A program made the translations under genes and the position numbers. The notes under the pieces were generated by a model, which saw only the letters and a list, made by a program, of their open reading frames with translations, was not told the origin of the DNA and did not search any database. Of a DNA stretch of 23,052 nt, positions 17,223 to 23,052 are shown one piece after another (within the stretch, counting starts at the first letter, position 1; every line of letters starts with the position of its first letter). The DNA is from Clostridiales bacterium (lineage in GTDB: Bacteria; Bacillota; Clostridia; Oscillospirales; Oscillospiraceae), in contig JAHZEF010000015.1 of the NCBI GenBank assembly GCA_019422005.1, forward strand, positions 1 to 23,052. The letters run 5' to 3'.

Positions 17223-17265
17223 GGCGCGCCCATCCAGCTGACGCAACGCGCCGGCCTCCGGGCGT

Positions 17266-17865
17266 TCAGCCCTTGTGATTCAGGCGCTCGCCCACGGCTC
17301 CGCCCGGGTGCACCAGCGCAAACTGTTCCACCCGGTAATCCGTCTCTTCCATCAACGCCGTCTGCAGCGCGTGGAAAATCATGCACAGCGCTGTCGTGCT
17401 GGTGGTGCCCTGGCAGTTGTAGCGATCCGTTTCCCGGTTGACATGCTGCCTGAGCACCACGTCCGCCCCCTCCGCCAGCGGCGATTTCAGATTTTCCGTG
17501 ACGGCGATCACCCGGACGCCTTTCGCTCTGCAGATATCCAGAATCGGCAGGAGCTCTCCCGTCTTTCCGCCGCGGGACGCCAGCAGCATCACGTCGCCCT
17601 TCTGCAGGAAGCCCATCGCGCCATGAACCGCCTCCGCCGGGGACAGGAAGCGGGCCGGCCTTTCAATACAGCACATCAGATGGGCAAAGTGCTGGCAGGC
17701 GATCCCGGAATGCCCGCATCCGGACGCGCCGATCCGCGGCGCGTCCGCCAGCAGCTCCACCGCCCTGCCGAACTGCTCCTCGTCCAGCAGCTCTTTCATT
17801 TCCCTGAGGCAGTCCGCCTCAATGTCGAATGCCGCCCGGGCTGCCTGCAGCGCTTCTGCTTTCAT
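17266..17865 (-). CDS. SIS-domain sugar-phosphate isomerase-like protein (KpsF/GutQ-like, no CBS domains)
   Basis: A 199-residue cytoplasmic protein made of one SIS domain. Visible are the phosphosugar-binding loop ASGCGHSGIACQHFAHLM (about 47-64), the second loop ASRGGKTGEL (96-104) with the following helix and VIAVTENLKSPLAEGADVVL, and the end motif FALVHPGGAVGERL typical of arabinose-5-phosphate isomerases. KpsF and GutQ carry two CBS domains after this point; here the protein stops, so it is the short form. Such proteins isomerise a sugar phosphate (ketose/aldose) or, in other contexts, act as regulators. AGGAGG lies 7 bases before the ATG. The gene is divergent from the chromate-transporter operon and convergent with the aminopeptidase gene. 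Confidence 0.85.
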   Translation of the reverse strand: MKAEALQAARAAFDIEADCLREMKELLDEEQFGRAVELLADAPRIGASGCGHSGIACQHFAHLMCCIERPARFLSPAEAVHGAMGFLQKGDVMLLASRGGKTGELLPILDICRAKGVRVIAVTENLKSPLAEGADVVLRQHVNRETDRYNCQGTTSTTALCMIFHALQTALMEETDYRVEQFALVHPGGAVGERLNHKG

Positions 17866-17911
17866 ATTCGCTCCTCCTGACTGTTTTGATGGTCTGTTCC
17901 TTTTGAATACA

Positions 17912-17940
17912 ATTATATATTCTTTTCTTTTCAAAATCAA
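17912..17940 (-). promoter_or_regulatory. Sigma-A promoter of the SIS-domain gene
   Basis: TTGATT (17935-17940) and consensus TATAAT (17912-17917) with 17 bases between them on the minus strand, in an A+T-rich block. A GAATA/TATTC inverted repeat surrounds the -10 box. Confidence 0.72.
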
Positions 17941-18043
17941 TCAGAAAGAAAAAGAAAAATAATATTATCTTTCTTGCCTGCCGCCTCTGCATCCCGTTAT
18001 ATTGCATCGGTATTTCTCTATGGTTTTATTCCATATTTCCTAT

Positions 18044-18072
18044 TTTACAGATCAATCCCGCCGCGCTATACT
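18044..18072 (+). promoter_or_regulatory. Promoter of the chromate-transporter operon
   Basis: TTTACA (18044-18049) and TATACT (18067-18072) spaced by 17 bases. Transcription would start near 18079, about 18 bases before the TTG start, so the leader is very short but still includes AAAGGAGG. Confidence 0.6.
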
Positions 18073-18096
18073 GAGTACAAAGGAGGCGGCGATATC

Positions 18097-18687
18097 TTGA
18101 AAACAAACAGACACATCTATCGAACGCTATTTTTTTCCACGCTGTATCTCAGCACGTTCACGTTCGGCGGAGGTTACGTCATCATCCCGCTGATGAAAAA
18201 GAAGTTTGTGGACGAATTGAACTGGATGACGGAAGAGGAGATGCTGAATTTCACAGCCATCGCCCAGTCCTCGCCGGGCGCCGTGGCGGTGAACGCCTCG
18301 ATCCTGGTGGGTTACCGGGCCGCCGGCATTCCGGGCGCTCTGATCTCCATTCTCGGCACTTCTCTGCCGCCGCTGATCATTCTGTCGGTCATATCCTTTT
18401 TTTATGCCGCGTTCCGCAGCAACGCCGTCGTCAGCGCAGTACTGAAGGGGATGCAGGCCGGTGTGGCCGCCGTGATTGCCGACGTGGTCTGGAGTCTGGG
18501 CGGCAGCGTCCTCCGCAGCAAAAGCTTTCTGTCCATCCTCATCATGGCCGGCGCGTTCGCTGCCACCTACTGGGGCGGCGTCAATGTGGTCTGGATCATT
18601 CTGGTCTGCGGCGCGCTGGGCGCTGCACAGCCCCTGCTGAGCCGTCTGGCCGGTAAGCTGCGCCGAAAGGACGGTGCCCGCCCATGA
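18097..18687 (+). CDS. Chromate transporter (CHR) family protein, first of a short pair
   Basis: A membrane protein of 196 residues with the half-size CHR domain. The motif FGGGYVIIPLM (about 23-33) and the block AQSSPGAVAVNASILVGYRAAGIPGAL (about 56-82) are family marks; several hydrophobic helices follow. In many anaerobes a pair of such short proteins takes the place of the long two-domain ChrA; chromate export is tested for few, and many are thought to move other anions. The TTG at 18097 is chosen because AAGGAGG lies 10 bases upstream and the promoter ends only a few bases earlier; starts further upstream would fall in or before the promoter. The gene overlaps its partner by ATGA. Confidence 0.88.
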   Translation: MKTNRHIYRTLFFSTLYLSTFTFGGGYVIIPLMKKKFVDELNWMTEEEMLNFTAIAQSSPGAVAVNASILVGYRAAGIPGALISILGTSLPPLIILSVISFFYAAFRSNAVVSAVLKGMQAGVAAVIADVVWSLGGSVLRSKSFLSILIMAGAFAATYWGGVNVVWIILVCGALGAAQPLLSRLAGKLRRKDGARP

Positions 18688-19247
18688 CCATTCTGCAGCT
18701 GTTCCTCAGCTTCTTCCACGTCGGCCTGTTCAGCATCGGCGGCGGCATGGCCGCCATGCCGCTGATTCAGGAGCAGGTCGTCTCACTGCGGCACTGGCTG
18801 ACGCTGACGGAGTTCACCGATCTCATCACCATTGCGGAAATGACCCCGGGGCCCATCACCATCAACTCCGCCACTTTTGTCGGCATCCGCATCGCCGGGC
18901 TCCCCGGCGCGCTGATCGCCACGCTGGGTTCCATTCTGCCGGGCTGCATCATCGTATCCATACTGGCCTGGCTGTATTTCCGCTACCAGAGGCTCTCCGT
19001 CGTCCAAAACGTATTGGGCGGCCTGCGGCCCGCTGTGGTTTCCCTGATTGCCTCCGCCGGCATCTCCATCTTCATTCTGGCTATTTGGGGGGAACAGGGG
19101 TTCCGGTCCGGCCTGGACGCAGTCAACTGGATCGCCGTGGGCCTGTTCGCCGCAGCGTTTTTTGTGCTGCGCAAATGGAAGCCGAGCCCCATCTGGGTAA
19201 TGCTGGGCGCAGGCGCCGTCGGCGGTGCGCTGTACTTATTGGTTTAG
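18684..19247 (+). CDS. Chromate transporter (CHR) family protein, second of the pair
   Basis: A 187-residue membrane protein homologous to its neighbour and forming the other half of the probable heterodimer. The first helix carries FFHVGLFSIGGGMAAMPLIQ, and the block AEMTPGPITINSATFVGIRIAGLPGAL has the fuller TPGP form of the CHR motif; helices continue to the C-terminus. The ATG overlaps the partner stop (ATGA), so synthesis is coupled and stoichiometric. The two proteins differ at the PGP site (SPGA in the first, TPGP here), as expected for oppositely oriented halves. The substrate is inferred only from the family. Confidence 0.9.
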   Translation: MTILQLFLSFFHVGLFSIGGGMAAMPLIQEQVVSLRHWLTLTEFTDLITIAEMTPGPITINSATFVGIRIAGLPGALIATLGSILPGCIIVSILAWLYFRYQRLSVVQNVLGGLRPAVVSLIASAGISIFILAIWGEQGFRSGLDAVNWIAVGLFAAAFFVLRKWKPSPIWVMLGAGAVGGALYLLV

Positions 19248-19259
19248 GAGGCGATTTGG

Positions 19260-19727
19260 ATGCAGGCATACATCAAACGCAGCCCCGGCGCTTTTCAGCT
19301 GACAGACCATACCGGCTGTCTTGCCGCCGCCAGGCGCAGCCACGGCATTTGGCAGATCCAGGGCGGCGGCTGCACTTACTGCGCCCGCGCCGAGGGAACC
19401 GGAACGGGCCGCCGGTATGTGCTTCTGGAAAACGGCCGGGCCGCGGCGTCTGCCGTCCCGGTATTCGGCAGGGCGCCGGCGCTGCTGCCGCCCCGGGCCG
19501 TCTCCATGGCCGTCGCCACCGATTGGGGGGAATACCAGGTGCTGCGCCGGCCGGACTGCGGCGCCGACATCCTGCAGGACGGCCGCCCGGCCGGCGGCGT
19601 CTCCCCCTTTTTCTCGCTCCGCCCGCAGCGGATTGACTGGAAGGGCCCGCAGCCTCCGGCGTTCCTGGCCGGACTATATGCGCTGATCACCTATATGATG
19701 CAGGAAGACGACGTGGATCTCATTTGA
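19260..19727 (+). CDS. Small protein of unknown function in the chromate-transporter operon
   Basis: I do not recognise this 155-residue protein. It has no signal peptide and no clear membrane span, and reads as a soluble mostly beta protein: LTDHTGCLAAARR, HGIWQIQGGGCTYCARAEG, then RRYVLLENGRAAASAVP and DWGEYQVLRRPDCGADILQDGR, ending with a helix LAGLYALITYMMQEDD. The stop-start gap to the second transporter gene is 12 bases, with AGGAGG overlapping the transporter stop and 8 bases before the ATG. This makes it a real, cotranscribed gene. The alternating strands recall LURP-one or tubby-like folds, but that is only an impression. Confidence 0.72.
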   Translation: MQAYIKRSPGAFQLTDHTGCLAAARRSHGIWQIQGGGCTYCARAEGTGTGRRYVLLENGRAAASAVPVFGRAPALLPPRAVSMAVATDWGEYQVLRRPDCGADILQDGRPAGGVSPFFSLRPQRIDWKGPQPPAFLAGLYALITYMMQEDDVDLI

Positions 19728-19744
19728 CCCCTGCGCCGCAGCAT

Positions 19745-19768
19745 GCAGGAAAACCGCGCTTTCCCTGC
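19745..19768 (+). terminator. Possible weak hairpin after the chromate operon
   Basis: GCAGG-AAA pairs with TTTCCCTGC around CCGCGC with one bulge, 18 bases after the last stop of the operon. No T-run follows, so its role is doubtful. Confidence 0.3.
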
Positions 19769-19780
19769 GCAGGCATCATG

Positions 19781-19805
19781 AAAAAAAGCCAGCCGGAAGG
19801 CACGC
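19781..19805 (-). terminator. Possible terminator of the UroD-family operon
   Basis: On the minus strand a short imperfect stem (GTGCC/GGC region) is followed by seven T (plus-strand A at 19781-19787), about 70 bases after the stop of the UroD-like gene. The stem is weak. Confidence 0.35.
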
Positions 19806-19875
19806 TCCCACGCCAAACCAATATCCGATTGTCAGCATGGCCAACTTGTCAGTTACCGGATGGTCGCAGCCATCG

Positions 19876-20997
19876 TTACCACCTGATCTGCCTTGCTTCG
19901 TCGTACATTGCCAGAAGATTTGCAGGCGGTGTGTCAATCTGGATATTATGCGTAGCCGACAGCACATAGCCGCCCTGGGAGCCAAGCGCCAGAGCGACAC
20001 GCCGCACTTCCTGCCGCACCTCTGCCGTGGTTCCGGCCCTCAACACCTGCTGCTCGTCAATGCCACCCCAGAAAACCGCGCGATCTCCAAATCGCGAAGC
20101 CAGGGTATGCACGTCCATCTCTGCAGCAGACGTCTGTACCGGATTGAAAATGTCAACACCTGCTTCGATCAAATCTTCCATCAGCGGCAGAATATCGCCG
20201 CAGGAATGCAGCATGACCTTTACGCCAAAACTGTGGATATAGGAAAAAATTTTCTGATGGTACGGCTTGAGCGTCTGCCGGTACAAGGACGGGGATAACT
20301 GGGGCCGGTCCTGCATTCCCAGGTCGTCGGCATAGCCAACCGCGATTACAAACGGTGCAACCAGAGAGAGATAATTTCGGAAGAAGCGCTTTTGTAATTC
20401 CAGCAGGCGATCCCACAGTGCAAACAGAAAATCCTGTTCCTGCAGCAGGTCGCAGTACAGCTGTTCATATCCCCGCAATTTTTGAGAGGTTTCAAAGAAA
20501 CCCGGTACTCCAAAATCTGCAAAAACAGCATAGGAAGTCTCCTCATACAGCTGCTTCGCCCGTTCCTTCAGCCCTGTATAAAGCACCGGATCATCGGCCA
20601 GTGGCAGCGCCATTTCCGCCAGATCCCCAATCTCAGCTTCGGCCAGGGGATGGAACACCGTGTCGTAATAAAGATGTGGGCGGCTGCGCCGCAAGATCAT
20701 ACCAAACCCGTCACGATATCGGTCGTCCCGGACCGACGGAGGAATCACATTCATCCCCACCCGTCTGACATCGCTACCAACCATCTGCCGAATGGATTCC
20801 AAAGGCTCTACGGTCCCCATAGAGTAATCGATGATCGGTCCGGAAGCCTCTGAAATGCCCAGATAGTCCAGAAGTTTCCGGTGTGCGCCGGCATCCATGC
20901 AGGTCACAACCGTTCCTCCAAAGTCGATTGGCTGACGGTCCGGTTGGCGATGGTCCAGCGCGCACTGCACGCGTTCTCTGGGGGTCATCTCTTTCAT
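19876..20997 (-). CDS. Uroporphyrinogen decarboxylase (URO-D) family protein, methyltransferase-like
   Basis: A soluble protein of 373 residues with the URO-D barrel. It is not HemE: the heme-pathway start motif is absent, and the zinc-type motif HSCGD (His264, Cys266) is present, as in MtaA/MtbA-like cobamide methyltransferases and other URO-D paralogues. Other visible blocks are MTPRERVQCALDHRQPDRQPIDFG at the start, PGFFETSQKLRGYEQL, VGYADDLGMQDRPQLSP, and FNPVQTSAAEMD with WGGIDEQQVL. In related gut bacteria such proteins occur in sugar or aromatic degradation clusters. The ATG at 20997 is chosen for GGGG 8 bases upstream. It is the last gene of a minus-strand operon behind the zinc dehydrogenase (64-base gap). 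The function is inferred from family only. Base composition is lower in GC than the rest of the window. Confidence 0.78.
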   Translation of the reverse strand: MKEMTPRERVQCALDHRQPDRQPIDFGGTVVTCMDAGAHRKLLDYLGISEASGPIIDYSMGTVEPLESIRQMVGSDVRRVGMNVIPPSVRDDRYRDGFGMILRRSRPHLYYDTVFHPLAEAEIGDLAEMALPLADDPVLYTGLKERAKQLYEETSYAVFADFGVPGFFETSQKLRGYEQLYCDLLQEQDFLFALWDRLLELQKRFFRNYLSLVAPFVIAVGYADDLGMQDRPQLSPSLYRQTLKPYHQKIFSYIHSFGVKVMLHSCGDILPLMEDLIEAGVDIFNPVQTSAAEMDVHTLASRFGDRAVFWGGIDEQQVLRAGTTAEVRQEVRRVALALGSQGGYVLSATHNIQIDTPPANLLAMYDEARQIRW

Positions 20998-21061
20998 GTT
21001 TATCGCCCCTTTCATTATGTTGCCGCTTCATAAGTGCAAATTTCGGCAGTACAGTCGCCCA

Positions 21062-22102
21062 TCAGTTTTCCGAAGCCACATCAATCATGATCTTAAAAGT
21101 TGCTTCGTGTTTCCTGACAATCCCATCCAGTACCGCAGGTATCTGCTCCAGTGTAAAGTGGTGGGATACCATGCCGTTTGTGCGGATGACACCGCGCCCC
21201 ATCAGAGCAATCACCTCGCGGTAGTCCTGCGGTATATACATGGTGGTTCCGGAAAGCGAAAGTTCGTGCTGCACAAAATCGGGCAGCAGCGGGATATGAA
21301 ACTCCTTCTGCAGTACGCCAATCACCACAATACGCGCACCTCTGCGGGCAACCGCCAGAATGTTGTTGAGCACAACACCCTTTTCGCCTACACAGTCATA
21401 GAACACATCGATGTTTTTCTCACTGCCAGCCAGCCGTTTCAGGCCTTCCTCCAGGGATTCCTTTGATACATCCAGCACACCGGTCGCGCCCAGAGCAGAA
21501 GCAATTCCCAGTCGGCTGGCATCCATATCCGCAATATAAACTTCCTTTGCCCCCAGTGCAAAGCAGCTTTGCATGCAGAATACTCCAATGGGGCCTGCCC
21601 CCACAATCAGCACGCGATCTTCGGGCAAGATATGTGCGCGTTTCGCACCGTGGAAGGCTACACAGGCCGGTTCCACCATGGCGGCCTGTTCCAGCGTCAT
21701 GGTTTCCGGGATCTCCAGCGCCATGCGGGAGTCAATGCAAAAATAGTCGCATTGTGCGCCGTCAGTCTCCGCACCTGTGCATTTCAGGTTCTCGCAGAAG
21801 TTATAAAGTTCGTGCCTGCATGCCCCGCACGTTCCACATACCTGATGGGGAATAACCGTTACACGCTGCCCAATGCGGTCAGCAGAAACGCCTTCGCCTA
21901 CTGCGTCAATCACACCAGAGAGTTCATGTCCAAGCACAACAGGAAATGTCACATAAGGATGCAGTCCCTTATAAATTGTAGGGTCAGAACCACACACGCC
22001 AATCTTGCAGACGCGAATACGCACCTGTTCAGCAGCAGGCTGTGGAATTGGCGTCTCAATCATTCTCATTTGATATGGTGCTTCAAGGATTAATTTTCTC
22101 AT
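21062..22102 (-). CDS. Zinc-dependent medium-chain dehydrogenase (sorbitol/threonine dehydrogenase-like)
   Basis: A cytoplasmic NAD(P)-dependent alcohol dehydrogenase of 346 residues. Visible are catalytic zinc ligands Cys37 (VCGSD), His59-Glu60 (GHE) and Glu144 in VEPACVAFHG, four structural zinc cysteines Cys89, 92, 95 and 103 (Cys-X2-Cys-X2-Cys-X7-Cys), and the Rossmann motif GAGPIG (168-173). The order matches sorbitol, threonine and related polyol dehydrogenases; the substrate is not determined. The ATG at 22102 has AAGGTGG 8 bases upstream, which overlaps the stop of the upstream Gfo/Idh/MocA gene, so these two genes are closely coupled. A GTG at 22114 would lie within that ribosome binding site. 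Confidence 0.86.
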   Translation of the reverse strand: MRKLILEAPYQMRMIETPIPQPAAEQVRIRVCKIGVCGSDPTIYKGLHPYVTFPVVLGHELSGVIDAVGEGVSADRIGQRVTVIPHQVCGTCGACRHELYNFCENLKCTGAETDGAQCDYFCIDSRMALEIPETMTLEQAAMVEPACVAFHGAKRAHILPEDRVLIVGAGPIGVFCMQSCFALGAKEVYIADMDASRLGIASALGATGVLDVSKESLEEGLKRLAGSEKNIDVFYDCVGEKGVVLNNILAVARRGARIVVIGVLQKEFHIPLLPDFVQHELSLSGTTMYIPQDYREVIALMGRGVIRTNGMVSHHFTLEQIPAVLDGIVRKHEATFKIMIDVASEN

Positions 22103-22117
22103 GAATGATACCACCTT

Positions 22118-23052
22118 TCAATATGCAACCGTTACGGCGCGCTGCTCCTCATGAGATTGCAGGGCGGCAGTAATCAGTGCATGAGACAGATGCGTATGCA
22201 CCGGCTTGACACAGCCGAAAGGCAGTTCTCTCCCCTCCAGTTCGGTCATATACGCTGCCCACATCTGTAAAATGGCGTCGGAGAAGCCAAATTCAAAATT
22301 CTCTCCGGTTACGGTTTTAAACATACTTCTGTACCCCACCTGCAACCGGTTCCACGCCTGAATCGGTCCGTCAGCATAAAGGTACTGGAATGCATTGGGG
22401 TCTTCAGAGGTAAAATAGACAGACGCCTTTGTCCCGCTGATCTTCAGATACCATTGGTCGGTCGCCCCCGGCTCAATGCGCTTGGTTTCCAACGTCATGG
22501 GAAACTCGTATCCGTCGTGGCTGACCGTGCAGAGCATAGTAGCATTATCCCAGGTGTCACAGGGCACAGTACTGCCTTTTCCGTCAGGCCGCTCGGTGAC
22601 AATGTTGCTCAGGACAGCGTATACCGTTTCTGGAATCCATCCCAGCGCAAAGGGGACATGCTGGGTATGTAAACCGAGATCGCCCATACAGCCGTAAATA
22701 CCGTTGACAGCGCTTCGGCGCTTCCAGTTGATCGGTTTGTCTGGATCAAGGTCGCTGGCATGGTTGAACGCCGCCTTGACTTCAATAATCCGCCCCAACC
22801 TGTCATTTTTAGCCCAGTCGATTACCTGCTGGCAGGCCGGAAAGAACGGAAATTCACTGGCACAGCGGCAAAATACTTCGGGGTGATTGTCCAGTGCTGT
22901 CAGAATGGCGTCGTTCTGCATCCTGTCCATCCCAAAGGGTTTTTCGCCCATAAGGTTCTTTCCGGCATTGATAATATCGCAGTATATCTGCTGATGAAGC
23001 ACATGGGGAACAGCGCAGTAAATGCCTTCGATATCTTCACAGTCCAGTAAGT
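22118..23052 (-). CDS. Gfo/Idh/MocA family oxidoreductase (5' end outside window)
   Basis: The start lies beyond the right edge; reading continues upstream of the window with DIEGIYCAVPHVLHQQ, the usual block before the EKP motif. Visible are NAGKNLMGEKPFGMD (nicotinamide-binding EKP), GRIIEVKAAFNHASD, GCMGDLGLHTQHVPFALGW with the catalytic His region, and the C-terminal sheet domain with ETKRIEPGATDQWYLKISGTKASVYF. Around 310 residues are visible; about 60-80 N-terminal residues, including the GxGxxG dinucleotide motif, are cut. These NAD(P)-enzymes act on sugars or inositols, oxidising or reducing a hydroxyl group. It is the first visible gene of an operon with the zinc dehydrogenase and URO-D protein, and its TGA overlaps the ribosome binding region of the next gene. 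Confidence 0.87.
   Translation of the reverse strand, partial: LLDCEDIEGIYCAVPHVLHQQIYCDIINAGKNLMGEKPFGMDRMQNDAILTALDNHPEVFCRCASEFPFFPACQQVIDWAKNDRLGRIIEVKAAFNHASDLDPDKPINWKRRSAVNGIYGCMGDLGLHTQHVPFALGWIPETVYAVLSNIVTERPDGKGSTVPCDTWDNATMLCTVSHDGYEFPMTLETKRIEPGATDQWYLKISGTKASVYFTSEDPNAFQYLYADGPIQAWNRLQVGYRSMFKTVTGENFEFGFSDAILQMWAAYMTELEGRELPFGCVKPVHTHLSHALITAALQSHEEQRAVTVAY

Noticed and set aside
17930..17990. Poly-purine/poly-pyrimidine stretch with AGAAAG and CTTTCT ends around an ATAATATTAT palindrome
   Set aside because: It could be taken for a terminator, but no gene ends there; it is better explained as the A+T-rich promoter region between divergent genes.

Overview
The window looks like chromosomal DNA from a GC-rich, anaerobic Firmicute, probably a clostridium of the Oscillospiraceae type. 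This is inferred from sigma-A style promoters, strong purine-rich ribosome binding sites, a minimal iscR-iscS-iscU cluster with no hscBA or fdx, an S-layer-anchored YcdB/YcdC-type protein, an M29 aminopeptidase, a fermentative lactate/malate-type dehydrogenase and a pair of short chromate-transporter proteins. No rRNA, tRNA, CRISPR array, transposase or phage gene was recognised.

Left part (1-9074). The 3' part of secA, pgeF and an oligopeptide-type lipoprotein binding protein run on the plus strand with 4-base ATGA overlaps. They meet, head to head at a hairpin terminator, a minus-strand P-type ATPase of the CtpE-like (PEGL) type, which is preceded by an AraC regulator. The AraC gene is divergent from an L-lactate/malate dehydrogenase gene with an extended -10 promoter. 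That enzyme carries arginine at the residue that normally separates malate from lactate dehydrogenases.

Middle (9075-15240). A gene-free, hairpin-rich stretch of about 450 bases is framed by two similar GC-rich hairpins. It is followed on the minus strand by a secreted SLH-domain protein and the Fe-S assembly genes iscU, iscS and iscR, listed by increasing coordinate. iscS and iscR each have a clear promoter overlapped by a similar inverted repeat, the likely IscR/Rrf2 operators. A TIM-barrel protein of unknown function lies directly upstream of iscR.

Right-middle (15240-19730). A GDSL esterase and an M29 aminopeptidase form a plus-strand pair ending in a good terminator. A minus-strand SIS-domain sugar-phosphate isomerase-like gene is divergent from a plus-strand operon of two short chromate transporters and a small protein of unknown function.

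Right end (19730-23052). Base composition drops noticeably. A minus-strand operon of a Gfo/Idh/MocA oxidoreductase (cut by the window end), a zinc medium-chain dehydrogenase and a UroD-family zinc protein appears to be a catabolic cassette that may have been acquired by transfer. Its substrate cannot be told from the sequence. It, the gene-free hairpin-rich stretch, and the iscR/iscS operator pair are the best places for follow-up.
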